From: an uncultured Corynebacterium sp.
Lineage (GTDB): Bacteria; Actinomycetota; Actinomycetes; Mycobacteriales; Mycobacteriaceae
Assembly (NCBI RefSeq): GCF_946221155.1
Contig: NZ_CAMIAN010000004.1
Span: 1 to 64,000 of the forward strand
Reading direction: 5' to 3'
DNA length: 64,000 nucleotides
A program made the translations under genes and the position numbers. The first letter of the stretch is position 1. Each line of letters begins with the position of its first letter. Positions 16,936 to 27,026 of this stretch are shown piece by piece. The notes below the pieces were generated by a model. It saw only the letters and a program-made list of their open reading frames with translations, had not been told where the DNA came from and did no database searches.

Positions 16936-17778
16936 ATGAACTCGCCACGCTCATCCACTTCCCCCGCTCTGATCGTCGACGACGTGCACGTGAGCTACGG
17001 CTCCGTCCATGCCCTCACCGGCGTAAACCTCAGCCTTGGCTTCGGCCATATCACCGCGCTCATCGGCATGAATGGTGCGGGTAAATCCACGCTTTTCAAG
17101 ACCATCATGGGTTTGGAGCGCCCAACTTCTGGGCGCGTTGTGGTCAACACTGGCGCGGACTCCGCCACGGGATTGCGAGGGGCGGTGGCCTACGTCCCTC
17201 AGCACGACCAGGTGGACTGGAACTTCCCCATCAGTGTGCGAGAGATCGTCTCCAGCGGGCGGCGCCGGGCACGCTCGAAGCTAGGGTTCCTGCCCGAGAG
17301 CTCGTGGTTGTGGGGGCTGAGAAGGTGGCGTCAAGAAAAGAAGAACAACGACCGCATCGTCGATAAAGCACTACAGCAGACCGGGCTGACGGAGCTGCAG
17401 GACCGCCCCGTCGGCGCTCTATCCGGCGGGCAGCGAAAGCGCGTGTTCGTGGCGCGTGGCATTGCTCAGGAAGCGAAAATCATGCTGCTGGACGAGCCCT
17501 TCGCGGGCGTGGATACGAAGTCGCAGTCGCAGATCACCGCGCTGCTGCATGAGCTGGCGGAGGCCGGGACGGCGCTACTGATTTCCACACACGACCTGGA
17601 TCGACTGCCGGAGCTGTGCGACAACGTGGCGATGCTTAACCGCCGGATTGTCGCCGAGGGCGCGCTGGACGAGGTGCTGACGGCGGAGAACCTCACTCGC
17701 ACGTTTAGCCTCGACGCTTCAGCCGCAATCGCAGGGTTCGCAGGAGCCACCGGAACTAAGGGAAAGGCGGCACAATAA
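16936..17778 (+). CDS. mntB: Manganese ABC transporter ATP-binding protein
   Basis: 280-residue ABC ATPase energising metal import. Walker A is GMNGAGKST, the Q loop is in YVPQHDQVDW, the signature is LSGGQRKRVFVARG, Walker B is IMLLDEPFAG and the switch His is in LLISTHDLD. It starts 3 bp after mntA and its TAA overlaps the ATG of the permease gene by one base (TAATG), showing translational coupling. MntB/SitB/ZnuC subfamily; the metal is inferred from the operator and the binding protein. Confidence 0.93.
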   Translation: MNSPRSSTSPALIVDDVHVSYGSVHALTGVNLSLGFGHITALIGMNGAGKSTLFKTIMGLERPTSGRVVVNTGADSATGLRGAVAYVPQHDQVDWNFPISVREIVSSGRRRARSKLGFLPESSWLWGLRRWRQEKKNNDRIVDKALQQTGLTELQDRPVGALSGGQRKRVFVARGIAQEAKIMLLDEPFAGVDTKSQSQITALLHELAEAGTALLISTHDLDRLPELCDNVAMLNRRIVAEGALDEVLTAENLTRTFSLDASAAIAGFAGATGTKGKAAQ

Positions 17779-18635
17779 TGAGCACCCTCGCAAGTGTTTT
17801 CGACCCGATCCTGTTCCCCTTGAGCTACAGCTTCGTCCAGCGGGCGGTGCTGGCCGCCAGCGTGATGGCCGTGGTCGCGGGACTGCTGAGCTGCTGGCTG
17901 ATCCTGGTGGGTTGGTCGCTGCTCGGCGATGCGGTCTCGCACGCCGTCTTGCCAGGCGTGGTTCTGGCCTACATCGTCGGCGCACCCTTCGCAGTCGGTG
18001 CGATGATCGCCGCACTCATTGCCGTGGGCTTGGTGGGCTCGGTCAAGGAGAGAACCACGCTGCGGGAGGACACCTCCATCGGCATCATCTTCACCACCTT
18101 CTTCGCACTCGGTCTGGTGCTGCTCTCCGTCACCCCCAGCGGCACACATCTGCAGGAGATCCTGTTCGGCAACCTTTTGGGCATCACGCAGTCCGCGTTG
18201 TGGCAGATCTTGGCCATTGGAGGCATCGCGTTTGTCGTGTTGTTGGCGAATGCACGCACGTTTACTCTGTGGGCTTTTGACGCCGAACACTCCAGAACCA
18301 TGGGCTTCAACACGAAGGCCATACGGTGGGCGCTGCTGGCCTGCCTGGCGTGCGTGGTGGTTGCCAGCGCACAGGCCGTCGGTGTGATTCTTGTGGTCGC
18401 AATGCTGATTACCCCCGGTGCGACGGCTTATCTGTGGACGCGCCGCTTCCGCCGCATGCTCCTGATTGCCCCGTTGGTGGCGTGGGTGAGCTGCGTAGCG
18501 GGCATCCTGCTGAGCTTCAATCTGGATGTCTCCACCGGCGGCACGATTGTGCTGGTGCAGTCAGGGATCTTCTGCCTGACGTACCTCTTCGCCCCGCGTG
18601 AGGGGCTGGTGCGGGCGCTGCTGGCGCGCCGCTAG
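17778..18635 (+). CDS. mntC: Manganese ABC transporter permease
   Basis: 285-residue integral membrane protein of the ABC-3 family with about eight to nine hydrophobic segments. It has the conserved GDAVSHAVLPGVVLAYIVG segment and, later, GVILVVAMLITPGATAYL. It forms the channel of the Mn importer. The ATG overlaps the stop of the ATPase gene. Only one permease gene is present, so it probably works as a homodimer. Its stop overlaps that of the convergent mazG gene by 4 bp (CTAG) with no terminator between. Confidence 0.92.
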   Translation: MSTLASVFDPILFPLSYSFVQRAVLAASVMAVVAGLLSCWLILVGWSLLGDAVSHAVLPGVVLAYIVGAPFAVGAMIAALIAVGLVGSVKERTTLREDTSIGIIFTTFFALGLVLLSVTPSGTHLQEILFGNLLGITQSALWQILAIGGIAFVVLLANARTFTLWAFDAEHSRTMGFNTKAIRWALLACLACVVVASAQAVGVILVVAMLITPGATAYLWTRRFRRMLLIAPLVAWVSCVAGILLSFNLDVSTGGTIVLVQSGIFCLTYLFAPREGLVRALLARR

Positions 18636-19990
18636 TTGCCCTGCTGCTGAATTCCTGGCTGCTGGGGGTGGCGCTGCTGAGGCTTGTGCTGCTGGGACCG
18701 CAGCTTCTCGCGGAACGCCGCAACAGCATCGTGCAGGCGACGCTCTGCCTCACCGGGGCTGTCTAGTTCCAGGCCAACCATCGGGTAGCGGATGTCGGTC
18801 GGGATGTCCTTATCTGAAATTCCCAGCTGCCGTGCCTCGGCGATGACAGCCTCCGCGGCGGTCAGGGCGCTGGTGCCGGCCGAGCCGACAGCTGTGCCAG
18901 TAGTGCCAGCGGAGTCGGCGGGATCCGCGGAAGCGCCAGAGCTGGCGGGGACTGCCGAACCTGCTGCTGCAGTGGGTGCGTGAACGGCCGGGAACTGTTC
19001 CGCGTGCGGCTCCTGGCGAGACTGTACAGATTCGGCCGGCTTCTCGGCCGCCTTCTGTTCAGCTTCCTTCTTGGCCTCGCTGTAGCGCAGGTACTCGTCA
19101 CCGAAGCTGCGGATCCGCTGGGCTTCCTCTTCCTTCTTACCTTCCGCCCACAGGCGGTCCTGCTCCTGGCGCGGAACCTGGCGCTCGACCTCTTCAAACA
19201 GGTAGGGGGCGCGGGCGCGCAGCTTCGCCGAAAACGCCCCGGCCACGTGGCCAATGTCGAAGGCGCCACGGCGATTGGCGATCTCCGCGTGGAAAAGCAC
19301 CTGGAGCAAAACATCCGACAGCTCGGCGCACAGTTCCTGCTCGATCCACTCCGGGCGCGTAGCTCCTTGACCTTCGCCCTCGGGCTTCCAGTTCTCCATC
19401 AGGTCGATAGTGCGGGCCAGCTCCTCAGTCTCCTCGCGCAGGAACTTCACCAGGCTGGTGTGGGTCATGGACTGCTCCCACTCCCCCTGACGCAGAGCGC
19501 GTGCCATCAGCGCCACCGCGTCTTCGATTTCATCCATCACGGAAGCCGGAACTTCGGTACGCGTCGTACGGCGCAGACCGGCCACCGTCGCGGTGTGCTC
19601 GTCGGTCCCGACGATCTCGCCGTCCACCACGCCATCGCCCGAATGCGTGATCTCCGAGTGGGAGATCCCAGCTTCGTCTTCCCCGTTGGTGGCGTCACTA
19701 ATAGAAGAACTACCGGCCTCCAGCTCGCGGGTGGGCTCCATGTGCACCTTAAGACTCGGCGCGGTGATGAGGTCCTCATCGGCCTCGATGCGGGTAACGA
19801 CAGCCTCGTTTTCCAGATCCGTCGTGACGATAATGTCGGACTCATCGACCGTGTGGCCGCCCAGATCCGCAATAACCCAACGGACGCGGATGGGCACCTC
19901 CTCCGTGTAGCAAACATCTCCACGAAGCAGATCGACGGCCTCCACGGGAATCATCGCGGGGAAACGGGGATCTAGTAATACGACTGACAT
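18632..19990 (-). CDS. mazG: MazG family nucleoside triphosphate pyrophosphohydrolase
   Basis: 452 residues, larger than a single-domain MazG. An N-terminal extension of about 170 residues of unclear fold precedes the MazG core (about 185-310). The core has FLREETEELARTIDLMENW and ELCAELSDVLLQVLFHAEI, which supply the ExxE...ExxD metal-binding set. A low-complexity Ala/Ser/Pro tail ends in Gln-rich QQHKPQQRHPQQPGIQQQ. The enzyme hydrolyses non-canonical or excess NTPs. It follows mfd by 25 bp on the same strand, suggesting an operon for genome maintenance. Function of the N- and C-terminal extensions is unknown. Confidence 0.87.
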   Translation of the reverse strand: MSVVLLDPRFPAMIPVEAVDLLRGDVCYTEEVPIRVRWVIADLGGHTVDESDIIVTTDLENEAVVTRIEADEDLITAPSLKVHMEPTRELEAGSSSISDATNGEDEAGISHSEITHSGDGVVDGEIVGTDEHTATVAGLRRTTRTEVPASVMDEIEDAVALMARALRQGEWEQSMTHTSLVKFLREETEELARTIDLMENWKPEGEGQGATRPEWIEQELCAELSDVLLQVLFHAEIANRRGAFDIGHVAGAFSAKLRARAPYLFEEVERQVPRQEQDRLWAEGKKEEEAQRIRSFGDEYLRYSEAKKEAEQKAAEKPAESVQSRQEPHAEQFPAVHAPTAAAGSAVPASSGASADPADSAGTTGTAVGSAGTSALTAAEAVIAEARQLGISDKDIPTDIRYPMVGLELDSPGEAERRLHDAVAAFREKLRSQQHKPQQRHPQQPGIQQQGN

Positions 19991-20015
19991 GGCGGTTATT
20001 CTAGCGCGTCAGCGT

Positions 20016-23000
20016 TTAGGACGTGCCCTTATCCTTGCCTGAGCCACCAGTCATGTTGCGGATCGGGATGCCAGCCAGTTGCGTCAACGCATCAGCACAC
20101 CACTGCACAAGCTCCGTATCGCGCAGCGGAACCGCTCGCATGCCCTGTCCGCGCTTCGGTGCCGGGATCAACACAATCTTGGTGGTCGCGCGGTAATTCG
20201 CCGCGGGGAACAGTCGCTTCAGGCGCACCTGGGTGGAATCCTGCAGCTCGATGGGGCTAAAGCTGATCTTCGAGCCCGTGGCCACCACCTCTGTCACCTG
20301 CAGATCGCGGCACAACAGGCGCAGGCGCGAGAGCACTGCGAGCATCTGAATCTGCTCCGGCGGCTCGCCGTAGCGGTCACGCAGCTCCTCGAGCACCTTC
20401 TCGATCTGCTCCTCATCCTGCACCTCGGCGAACTTGCGGTAGGCCTCCAGGCGCAGTCGCTCCGAAGCAATGTACTCGGCCGGGATGTGTGCATCTACCG
20501 GCAGATCGATTCGGATCTCCTTCTTTTCCTCTTCACGACCGTCGACGGGTTTGCCGTCGGCCATCGCGCGGAACGCCTCCACTGCTTCGCCGACCAGGCG
20601 GACATAAAGGTCGAAGCCCACTCCGGCAATGTGACCGGACTGCTCGGCGCCCAGCACGTTACCGGCACCGCGCATCTCCAGGTCCTTCATGGCCACCGCC
20701 ATACCCGCACCCAGATCGTTGTTCTGGGCGATGGTGGTCAGGCGGTCGTAAGAGGTCTCGGTCAGCACCTCCCCCTTCGGGTACAGGAAGTATGCATAGC
20801 CGCGTTCGCGGGAACGCCCCACGCGGCCACGCAGCTGGTGCAGCTGGGATAGGCCCATGTGGTGAGCATTCTCCACGATCAGGGTGTTGGCATTGGCAAT
20901 GTCCAGCCCCGTCTCCACGATGGTGGTGCACACCAGCACGTCAAACTCGCGATCCCAGAAACCCTTCACCGTGGTCTCCAGCTGCTCCTCGCTCATCTGG
21001 CCGTGTGCAACCACTACGCGAGCCTCCGGGACCAGGCGGCGGATGTCCGCGGCGGTCTGCTCAATGCTGCGGACCTTGTTGTGCACGTAAAACACCTGGC
21101 CGTCGCGCAGCAGCTCGCGGCGGATGGCCGCGGCCACGTGCTTATCCTCCTGCGCACCCACATACGTCAGCACCGGGTGGCGGTCCTCCGGCGGGGTGAG
21201 GATCGTCGACATCTCGCGGATGCCCGCCATCGACATCTCCAAGGTGCGAGGAATCGGGGTGGCGGACATGGTCAGCACGTCCACGTGGGTGCGCAGCGAC
21301 TTGATGTGCTCCTTATGCTCCACGCCGAACCGCTGCTCCTCGTCGACGATGATCAGCCCCAGGTTCTTCCAGTGCACGCCAGTCTGCAGCAGTCGGTGGG
21401 TACCGATCACGATGTCCACCGTGCCGTCGGCCATGCCGGCGATGACCTTCTTGGATTCCGCCGGGGTGGTAAAGCGGGAGAGTTCCTTGATAGTGGTGGG
21501 AAAGTCCTGCATGCGCTCGCTAAAAGTGTTGTAGTGCTGTTGCGCCAGCAGGGTGGTCGGCACCAGCACCGCCACCTGCTTGCCGGACTGCACGGCCTTG
21601 AATGCGGCACGCACCGCCACCTCGGTCTTGCCGTAGCCCACGTCGCCGACGATCACGCGGTCCATCGGCACCGGCTTTTCCATGTCGGCCTTCACAGCCT
21701 CGATGGCGTTGTACTGATCCTCGGTTTCTGTGAACGGGAAGGCATCTTCCATCTCTCGCTGCCAGGGCGTATCCGGGGCGAAGGCGTAGCCCGGCGCGGC
21801 CTGGCGGCTGGCGTAGAGCTGTACCAACTCGCCCGCGATCTCGCGCACGGCACCGCGGGCCTTGCGCTTGGTGTTCTTCCAATCCGCACCACCCATCTTT
21901 GACAGCGCGGGCTTCTCCCCACCGACGTAGCGCGACAGCATATCCAGCTGGTCCATCGGCACGTAGAGTTGATCGCCCGGCCCGCCCCGCTTGCTGGGCG
22001 CGTACTCCAGCACGAGGTATTCGCGGCGGGAGGCATCCGGCCCCTTGCCCACCGTGCGTTCCGTCATCTTCACGAACTTGCCGATGCCGTGGGAATCATG
22101 AACCACCAAGTCGCCCGGCTCCAGCGCCAGCGGATCCACGCGGTTACGTTTCTTCGCAGGCTTGCGCTTGCCCGTAGCCTTCGCGTCCACGCGGTTGCCG
22201 GTCAGGTCCGTTTCTGTGAAGAACAGCAGGCTGGGGCGCTTGTCATCCCCAGCGAAGGGGAACACCAGTCCCTCGTAAGCTACAGCGTGGTAGATGCTCA
22301 CCTGGTGTGGCGCGGGCTCGTCGGCGGTGGTGTGTTTGGACTTCTTGATCCGCCCCAGGCCACGGCTACCGCTAAGATCCACGCCGATTGCCTCGGCCGC
22401 GATGCCAGCTTCTTGGAAACGCCGCAGCATGCGAGCAGCCACGGCCGGGGTCGGGGCCGCAAAGGCCACCCTTCCGCCGGATTCCACGCGCTTGCGGATG
22501 TCGCTCATCAGCGCGCCGATGGCCTCCATCTCACCGTGCGGTCGAGGCGCCGAGTCGTAGTTGAGTTCCAGGACATCGGAACTGTCGGCGTCAAAATCGG
22601 CCATCCCGAGCGTAGACAACGTCCACCAGGGCCGCCCCAGCTTCTGCTGCACCTTCTGCACCGCGTCGATCGATAGGTAAGCCACGCCCTCCATCGGCGC
22701 CGAGCCGCCCATCGCGGCAACGTCCCAGCCTGCCTCTAGGAACTGCTGGCCAGTTTCGCGCAGGTCGTGGGCCCGGCGTTCGACTGCCGCGGGTGCCATC
22801 ACCAGCGTGTGCGTACCTTCCGGCATAAGCTCCGGCAGTGCCACCAGCTCGGCCGTGTGCAGCGCCGGAATCAGTGATTCCATCCCCTGCACCTGGATTT
22901 TCTGACTGATCTTGTCGAGGATCTCGGCCAATTCCGCGTTGCCGGCGTGCTCTTGGGCAAGGTTCTTGGCTTTGGACGCCACCTCGTCCGTCACAATCAA

Positions 23001-23735
23001 TTCCCGGCATGCATAAACCATCACCTGGTCTGGCTCCACCCCGGGGACGGTCCGCTGGTCGCCGACACTAAAGGCGCGAACCTCGGTAATTTCGTCGCCC
23101 CAGAAGTCCACGCGGACGGGCATCTCCTCGGTCGCGGGGAAGATATCCACGATGCCACCGCGGATGGCGAAGTGGCCGCGCTTACCCACCACGTCCACGT
23201 GCGTGTAGCCGAGTTCCTGCAGGCGGTGGGTCAGGGAGTCGAAGTCGATCTCCTCCCCCACCTTCAACTGCACCGGGGTAACCTCACCCAGATTCGACTG
23301 CACGGGCTGCACCGCCGCGCGGGTCGGAGCCACCACGACCTGCAGGTTCTCGTCGCCCTCGTGCAGTCGGCGCAGTACTCGCATGCGGGTGGACACTGTC
23401 TCCACGGCCGGGGAAAGCTTCTCGTGCGGCAAGGTCTCCCACGACGGAAAGAGCTCCACGCGATCCCCAAGCATGTAGCGCAGCACCGTGGTGAGGTCCT
23501 GGGCCTGGCGCCCTGTGGCGGTCACCACCAGCAGTGGAGTGCGCTGTGCCAAGGTGCCGACCGCGAAAGGCCATGCGCCCTCGGGGGCCTGCATGTGTAG
23601 GGAACGCTCCCCCAGGTGCGTCATCATCCCGCGCAGCTTTCCGTCCTGCGCAGCCGCTTTTAGCAGCCCCGCCAGACTAGGCGCCGGGCTTGAAGAGTGG
23701 TTGGCGTTAGCATTGGGCGTGGCTGTCTGACTCAT
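20016..23735 (-). CDS. mfd: Transcription-repair coupling factor
   Basis: 1239-residue DNA translocase that removes stalled RNA polymerase and recruits UvrA. The order is intact: UvrB-like N-terminal region; RNA-polymerase-interaction (CarD-like) domain at about 590-690 (LEPGDLVVHDSHGIGKFV); SF2 translocase with Walker A GDVGYGKTEVA, DEEQ in VDEEQRFGVEHKE and SATPIPRTLEMS; and a C-terminal TRCF domain. The ATG at 23735 is my choice; a TTG at 23741 has a better placed GGAGG and could be the true start. Followed by mazG. Confidence 0.96.
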   Translation of the reverse strand: MSQTATPNANANHSSSPAPSLAGLLKAAAQDGKLRGMMTHLGERSLHMQAPEGAWPFAVGTLAQRTPLLVVTATGRQAQDLTTVLRYMLGDRVELFPSWETLPHEKLSPAVETVSTRMRVLRRLHEGDENLQVVVAPTRAAVQPVQSNLGEVTPVQLKVGEEIDFDSLTHRLQELGYTHVDVVGKRGHFAIRGGIVDIFPATEEMPVRVDFWGDEITEVRAFSVGDQRTVPGVEPDQVMVYACRELIVTDEVASKAKNLAQEHAGNAELAEILDKISQKIQVQGMESLIPALHTAELVALPELMPEGTHTLVMAPAAVERRAHDLRETGQQFLEAGWDVAAMGGSAPMEGVAYLSIDAVQKVQQKLGRPWWTLSTLGMADFDADSSDVLELNYDSAPRPHGEMEAIGALMSDIRKRVESGGRVAFAAPTPAVAARMLRRFQEAGIAAEAIGVDLSGSRGLGRIKKSKHTTADEPAPHQVSIYHAVAYEGLVFPFAGDDKRPSLLFFTETDLTGNRVDAKATGKRKPAKKRNRVDPLALEPGDLVVHDSHGIGKFVKMTERTVGKGPDASRREYLVLEYAPSKRGGPGDQLYVPMDQLDMLSRYVGGEKPALSKMGGADWKNTKRKARGAVREIAGELVQLYASRQAAPGYAFAPDTPWQREMEDAFPFTETEDQYNAIEAVKADMEKPVPMDRVIVGDVGYGKTEVAVRAAFKAVQSGKQVAVLVPTTLLAQQHYNTFSERMQDFPTTIKELSRFTTPAESKKVIAGMADGTVDIVIGTHRLLQTGVHWKNLGLIIVDEEQRFGVEHKEHIKSLRTHVDVLTMSATPIPRTLEMSMAGIREMSTILTPPEDRHPVLTYVGAQEDKHVAAAIRRELLRDGQVFYVHNKVRSIEQTAADIRRLVPEARVVVAHGQMSEEQLETTVKGFWDREFDVLVCTTIVETGLDIANANTLIVENAHHMGLSQLHQLRGRVGRSRERGYAYFLYPKGEVLTETSYDRLTTIAQNNDLGAGMAVAMKDLEMRGAGNVLGAEQSGHIAGVGFDLYVRLVGEAVEAFRAMADGKPVDGREEEKKEIRIDLPVDAHIPAEYIASERLRLEAYRKFAEVQDEEQIEKVLEELRDRYGEPPEQIQMLAVLSRLRLLCRDLQVTEVVATGSKISFSPIELQDSTQVRLKRLFPAANYRATTKIVLIPAPKRGQGMRAVPLRDTELVQWCADALTQLAGIPIRNMTGGSGKDKGTS

Positions 23736-23825
23736 GGCCAACAGTTTATCCTCCACACCACCCTGCGGTTTATGCGCCCGGTTGGGTGTGCTGTAAAGTG
23801 TTCGCTGCACATTAATATGTGCGCT

Positions 23826-23897
23826 TCTCCCATGGTGTAATTGGCAACACTACGGTTTTTGGTACCGTCATTCTAGGTTCGAGTCCTGGTGGGAGAG
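23826..23897 (+). tRNA. tRNA-Gln(UUG), CCA not encoded
   Basis: Cloverleaf of 72 nt. The acceptor stem pairs TCTCCCA with TGGGAGA and the discriminator is G. The anticodon stem is ACGGT/ACCGT with loop TTTTGGT (anticodon TTG) and the T arm contains GGTTCGAGTCC. CCA is not encoded; a CTTTTTC run follows and may help end the transcript. Confidence 0.95.
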
Positions 23898-23927
23898 CTT
23901 TTTCATTTGGGAGGGTGGGGACGATAC

Positions 23928-25310
23928 ATGTCCGACAAGTCCAACACAGAGTCCAGCAAGTTCTGGCACACATTCACCACGAAGTTCATCGGCACGCCAC
24001 CCGAGAGTGACCTGAATCATGTCGAGGAAAACGCAGGCCGCTATTCCCTGGGCTTCGGCACGCAAAACATCGGCGATCAGATTGTTTCCGCTAAGACGGT
24101 TCTGCCGTGGTTCCTGTCAGTCGTCGCTGCCCCGGCGTGGATCATCCCGCTGCTGGTGCCGATCCGCGAGTCCGGCTCGATGCTGCCGCAGGCTCTATTC
24201 CGCCCGTGGCTGCAGACGAAGACTTCGCGGCTGGGTTTCATGCTGATCGGCACGCTTGGCCAGGCGCTCGCCTGCGCGATCATGGTCGCCGCCGCACTTC
24301 TGACCGACGGGCTGCTGGCCGGGTTGATCATTCTGTTCGCCCTCGCCCTGCTATCCACCTGCCGTTCTCTAGTTTCGCTGACCAGCAAGGACATCGCCGG
24401 GCGCACGGTTCCCAAGGGGTTCCGCGGGCGGCTGACGGGCTTTGCCACCACCTTGTCCGGCGCGGTGGCAATCCTGGTGGGTGTGGCTATTCAGGCCGCC
24501 CGTGGCGAGCTCACCCCCTCCCTCTTCGCCGTTCTCTTTGCCGTCGCGACCGCAGCCTGGCTGGCCAGCGCATGGCTGTTTAAGGGGATCCGGGAGGGCG
24601 TCACTAAACAAGAAGAAAAAGACCTGCCGCAGGGTACGAACTATCTACGTGACGTGTTCGACGACATCGTGGACCTCGTACGTTCTGACCGCGACTTTAG
24701 GCGCTTCGTGCTGGTCCGGTCGCTGCTGCTGGCCTCCGCACTGTCGCCGACATTCCTGGTGACGATGGCGAACCAACAGAGCGCGACAGAGGAATCCTCG
24801 CTGGCCAGCGCCATCTTCACGGGTCTGGGAACGTTTGTGATCGCCTCTGGCGTGGCCTCGCTACTCGCCGGCAGGGTCTCGGGCTGGCTATCAGACGTGA
24901 GCTCCCGCAATACTCTATCCGGCGCCGCACTACTGGCGACGGTCGTGCTCATCATCACTGTGGCGCTGGGTTACGCTTCCTCGCTTAGTGACGCCCACAC
25001 GTGGACCACCGCCCTGGTGTGGTGGCTGCCCATCGCGTTCTTCATCATCTCGCTTGCCCACGCGGCGATTAGGGTCGCCCGCTCTACCTACATCGTGGAC
25101 ATGGCAGAGGGCACGCAACGCACCCGCTACGTCTCGGTGGCGAACACCCTGATGGGCGTGTTGCTTCTGCTCGTAGGTGCGCTGACCAGTGCGCTGGCGC
25201 TAGTTTCTCCCGAGGTAGCGCTGGCTGCACTGGCGCTTTTCGGACTACTGGGTGCCGCGCTGTCTAAAACACTGCCGGAAGTCTCGGTAGGCAAAAACAA
25301 GATTTCCTAA
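23928..25310 (+). CDS. Major facilitator superfamily transporter
   Basis: 460-residue membrane protein with about twelve hydrophobic segments in two halves joined by a charged loop near residue 220-250 (REGVTKQEEKDL). The frame runs back into the tRNA-Gln gene, but the ATG at 23928 after GGGAGGGTGGGG is the sensible start. I cannot name a substrate. No dedicated regulator lies beside it; it is sandwiched between tRNA-Gln and glmU. Confidence 0.75.
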   Translation: MSDKSNTESSKFWHTFTTKFIGTPPESDLNHVEENAGRYSLGFGTQNIGDQIVSAKTVLPWFLSVVAAPAWIIPLLVPIRESGSMLPQALFRPWLQTKTSRLGFMLIGTLGQALACAIMVAAALLTDGLLAGLIILFALALLSTCRSLVSLTSKDIAGRTVPKGFRGRLTGFATTLSGAVAILVGVAIQAARGELTPSLFAVLFAVATAAWLASAWLFKGIREGVTKQEEKDLPQGTNYLRDVFDDIVDLVRSDRDFRRFVLVRSLLLASALSPTFLVTMANQQSATEESSLASAIFTGLGTFVIASGVASLLAGRVSGWLSDVSSRNTLSGAALLATVVLIITVALGYASSLSDAHTWTTALVWWLPIAFFIISLAHAAIRVARSTYIVDMAEGTQRTRYVSVANTLMGVLLLLVGALTSALALVSPEVALAALALFGLLGAALSKTLPEVSVGKNKIS

Positions 25311-25398
25311 ACGCCCACGGGCGACCCTCCCCGACGCGGCGACTAAGCGGCGCTATGCTGGTATTCGCTTTTAACCGAAAGTAAGGAATGCCAACAAC

Positions 25399-26916
25399 GT
25401 GACTGATGCTGCTCAGAACCCCGAAGCTCAATCAAAGGCCCAAGACAAGCCTGTGGCAGTGATCGTACTGGCCGCAGGGGCGGGCACGCGGATGAAGTCC
25501 GCGACTCCAAAAACCCTGCACTCCATCGGCGGACGCACCCTGCTTTCCCACAGCCTGCACGCCGCCGCTGGCATCGACCCCGCCCGCATCGTGGCTGTTA
25601 TCGGCCACGGGCGCGAACAGGTCGGCCCGGCGGTGGAAGAGGTTGCCAAGCAGCTGGGACGCACCATCGACACTGCGATCCAGGAGCAGCAGAACGGCAC
25701 CGGCCACGCCGTGCAGTGCGCAATGGAGGAGCTGGAAGGCTTCGAAGGCACCGTAGTGGTCACCAACGCGGATGTGCCGTTGCTATCCCCGGAGACCCTG
25801 CAGGAACTGACCGCCACCCACGACGGCGCGAGCGTGACCGTGCTCTCCGTCAACCAAGACAACCCCACCGGCTACGGCCGCATCCTGCGCACCAATGACG
25901 GCATGGTCACCGCCATCGTGGAGGAAAAGGACGCGACGGAGAAGCAGAAGGCAATCACCGAGGTCAACTCCGGTGTATTCGCCTTCGACGCAGCCATCCT
26001 GCGCGATGGCTTGGCGCAGCTGAACACGGATAACGCACAGGGCGAGCTGTACCTGACGGACGTGCTGAGCATCGCCCGCCGGGCGGGTCACCCCGTGCGC
26101 GCCCACATTGCCGCCGATGCAGCAGAGCTGGCGGGCGTCAACGACCGAGTCCAGCTAGCCGCCGCCGGCGCCGAACTCAACCGCCGCACCGTGACCGCTG
26201 CAATGCGGGGCGGAGCCACCGTCGTGGATCCATCGACAACCTGGATCGACGTGGATGTGCAGGTAGGCCAAGACGTCACCATTCTGCCGGGAACGCAACT
26301 GCTGGGCACCACCACCATCGGTGATAACGCACAGATCGGGCCGGATACCACTCTGGAAAACGTCCAGGTTGGCGAAGGCGCACACGTAGTGCGCACCCAC
26401 GGCTTTGATTCCACCATCGGCCCCCGTGCCGAGGTAGGCCCCTTCACCTACATCCGTCCCGGCACGGTGCTGGGCGAAGAGGGCAAGCTCGGCGGCTTCG
26501 TCGAGGCGAAGAAGGCGAACATCGGGCGAGGCTCGAAGGTGCCCCACCTGACCTATGTCGGCGATGCGACGATCGGCGAGTACTCCAACATCGGCGCTTC
26601 CAGCGTGTTCGTGAACTACGACGGTGTGAACAAGCACCACACCACCGTGGGCTCCCACGTGCGCACCGGATCCGATTCAATGTTCATCGCCCCGGTTGTC
26701 GTGGGCGATGGTGCCTACTCCGGCGCCGGTACCGTCATCAAGGAGGACGTGCCGCCGGGCGCGCTGGTGGTATCCGGCGGCAAGCAGCGCAACGTCGAGG
26801 GCTGGGTTGCCAAGAAGCGCCCCGGAACCCCGGCGGCGGAGGCAGGCGAGGCCGCAGCTAAGCGCGTGGCGGAAGGCGGTTCCCCAGCTTCCACACCGCA
26901 GGCAGACCAGAAATAG
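25399..26916 (+). CDS. glmU: Bifunctional GlcNAc-1-P uridyltransferase / GlcN-1-P acetyltransferase
   Basis: 505 residues with a GTG start. The N-terminal pyrophosphorylase has VLAAGAGTRMKSATPKTLH and NADVPLL; the C-terminal left-handed beta-helix acetyltransferase shows hexapeptide repeats and YVGDATIGEYSNIGASSVFVNYDG. It makes UDP-GlcNAc for peptidoglycan and mycothiol. The C terminus has an Ala/Pro-rich tail of about 40 residues beyond the fold, as in mycobacterial GlmU. It is followed 110 bp later by prs. Confidence 0.96.
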   Translation: MTDAAQNPEAQSKAQDKPVAVIVLAAGAGTRMKSATPKTLHSIGGRTLLSHSLHAAAGIDPARIVAVIGHGREQVGPAVEEVAKQLGRTIDTAIQEQQNGTGHAVQCAMEELEGFEGTVVVTNADVPLLSPETLQELTATHDGASVTVLSVNQDNPTGYGRILRTNDGMVTAIVEEKDATEKQKAITEVNSGVFAFDAAILRDGLAQLNTDNAQGELYLTDVLSIARRAGHPVRAHIAADAAELAGVNDRVQLAAAGAELNRRTVTAAMRGGATVVDPSTTWIDVDVQVGQDVTILPGTQLLGTTTIGDNAQIGPDTTLENVQVGEGAHVVRTHGFDSTIGPRAEVGPFTYIRPGTVLGEEGKLGGFVEAKKANIGRGSKVPHLTYVGDATIGEYSNIGASSVFVNYDGVNKHHTTVGSHVRTGSDSMFIAPVVVGDGAYSGAGTVIKEDVPPGALVVSGGKQRNVEGWVAKKRPGTPAAEAGEAAAKRVAEGGSPASTPQADQK

Positions 26917-27026
26917 CCCACGGAAACTACGCTAGTTTTTGTTGATATGTCTGGGCGCACCTTAAAATGGGGAGCGCCTAGCAAAAGTGAATAGTCCAGC
27001 TCTTCGACCGGAAGGTTAAAGCACAA

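Noticed and set aside
18980..19975. 331-codon plus-strand open frame opposite mazG
   Set aside because: Antisense shadow; the minus strand carries the MazG motifs.
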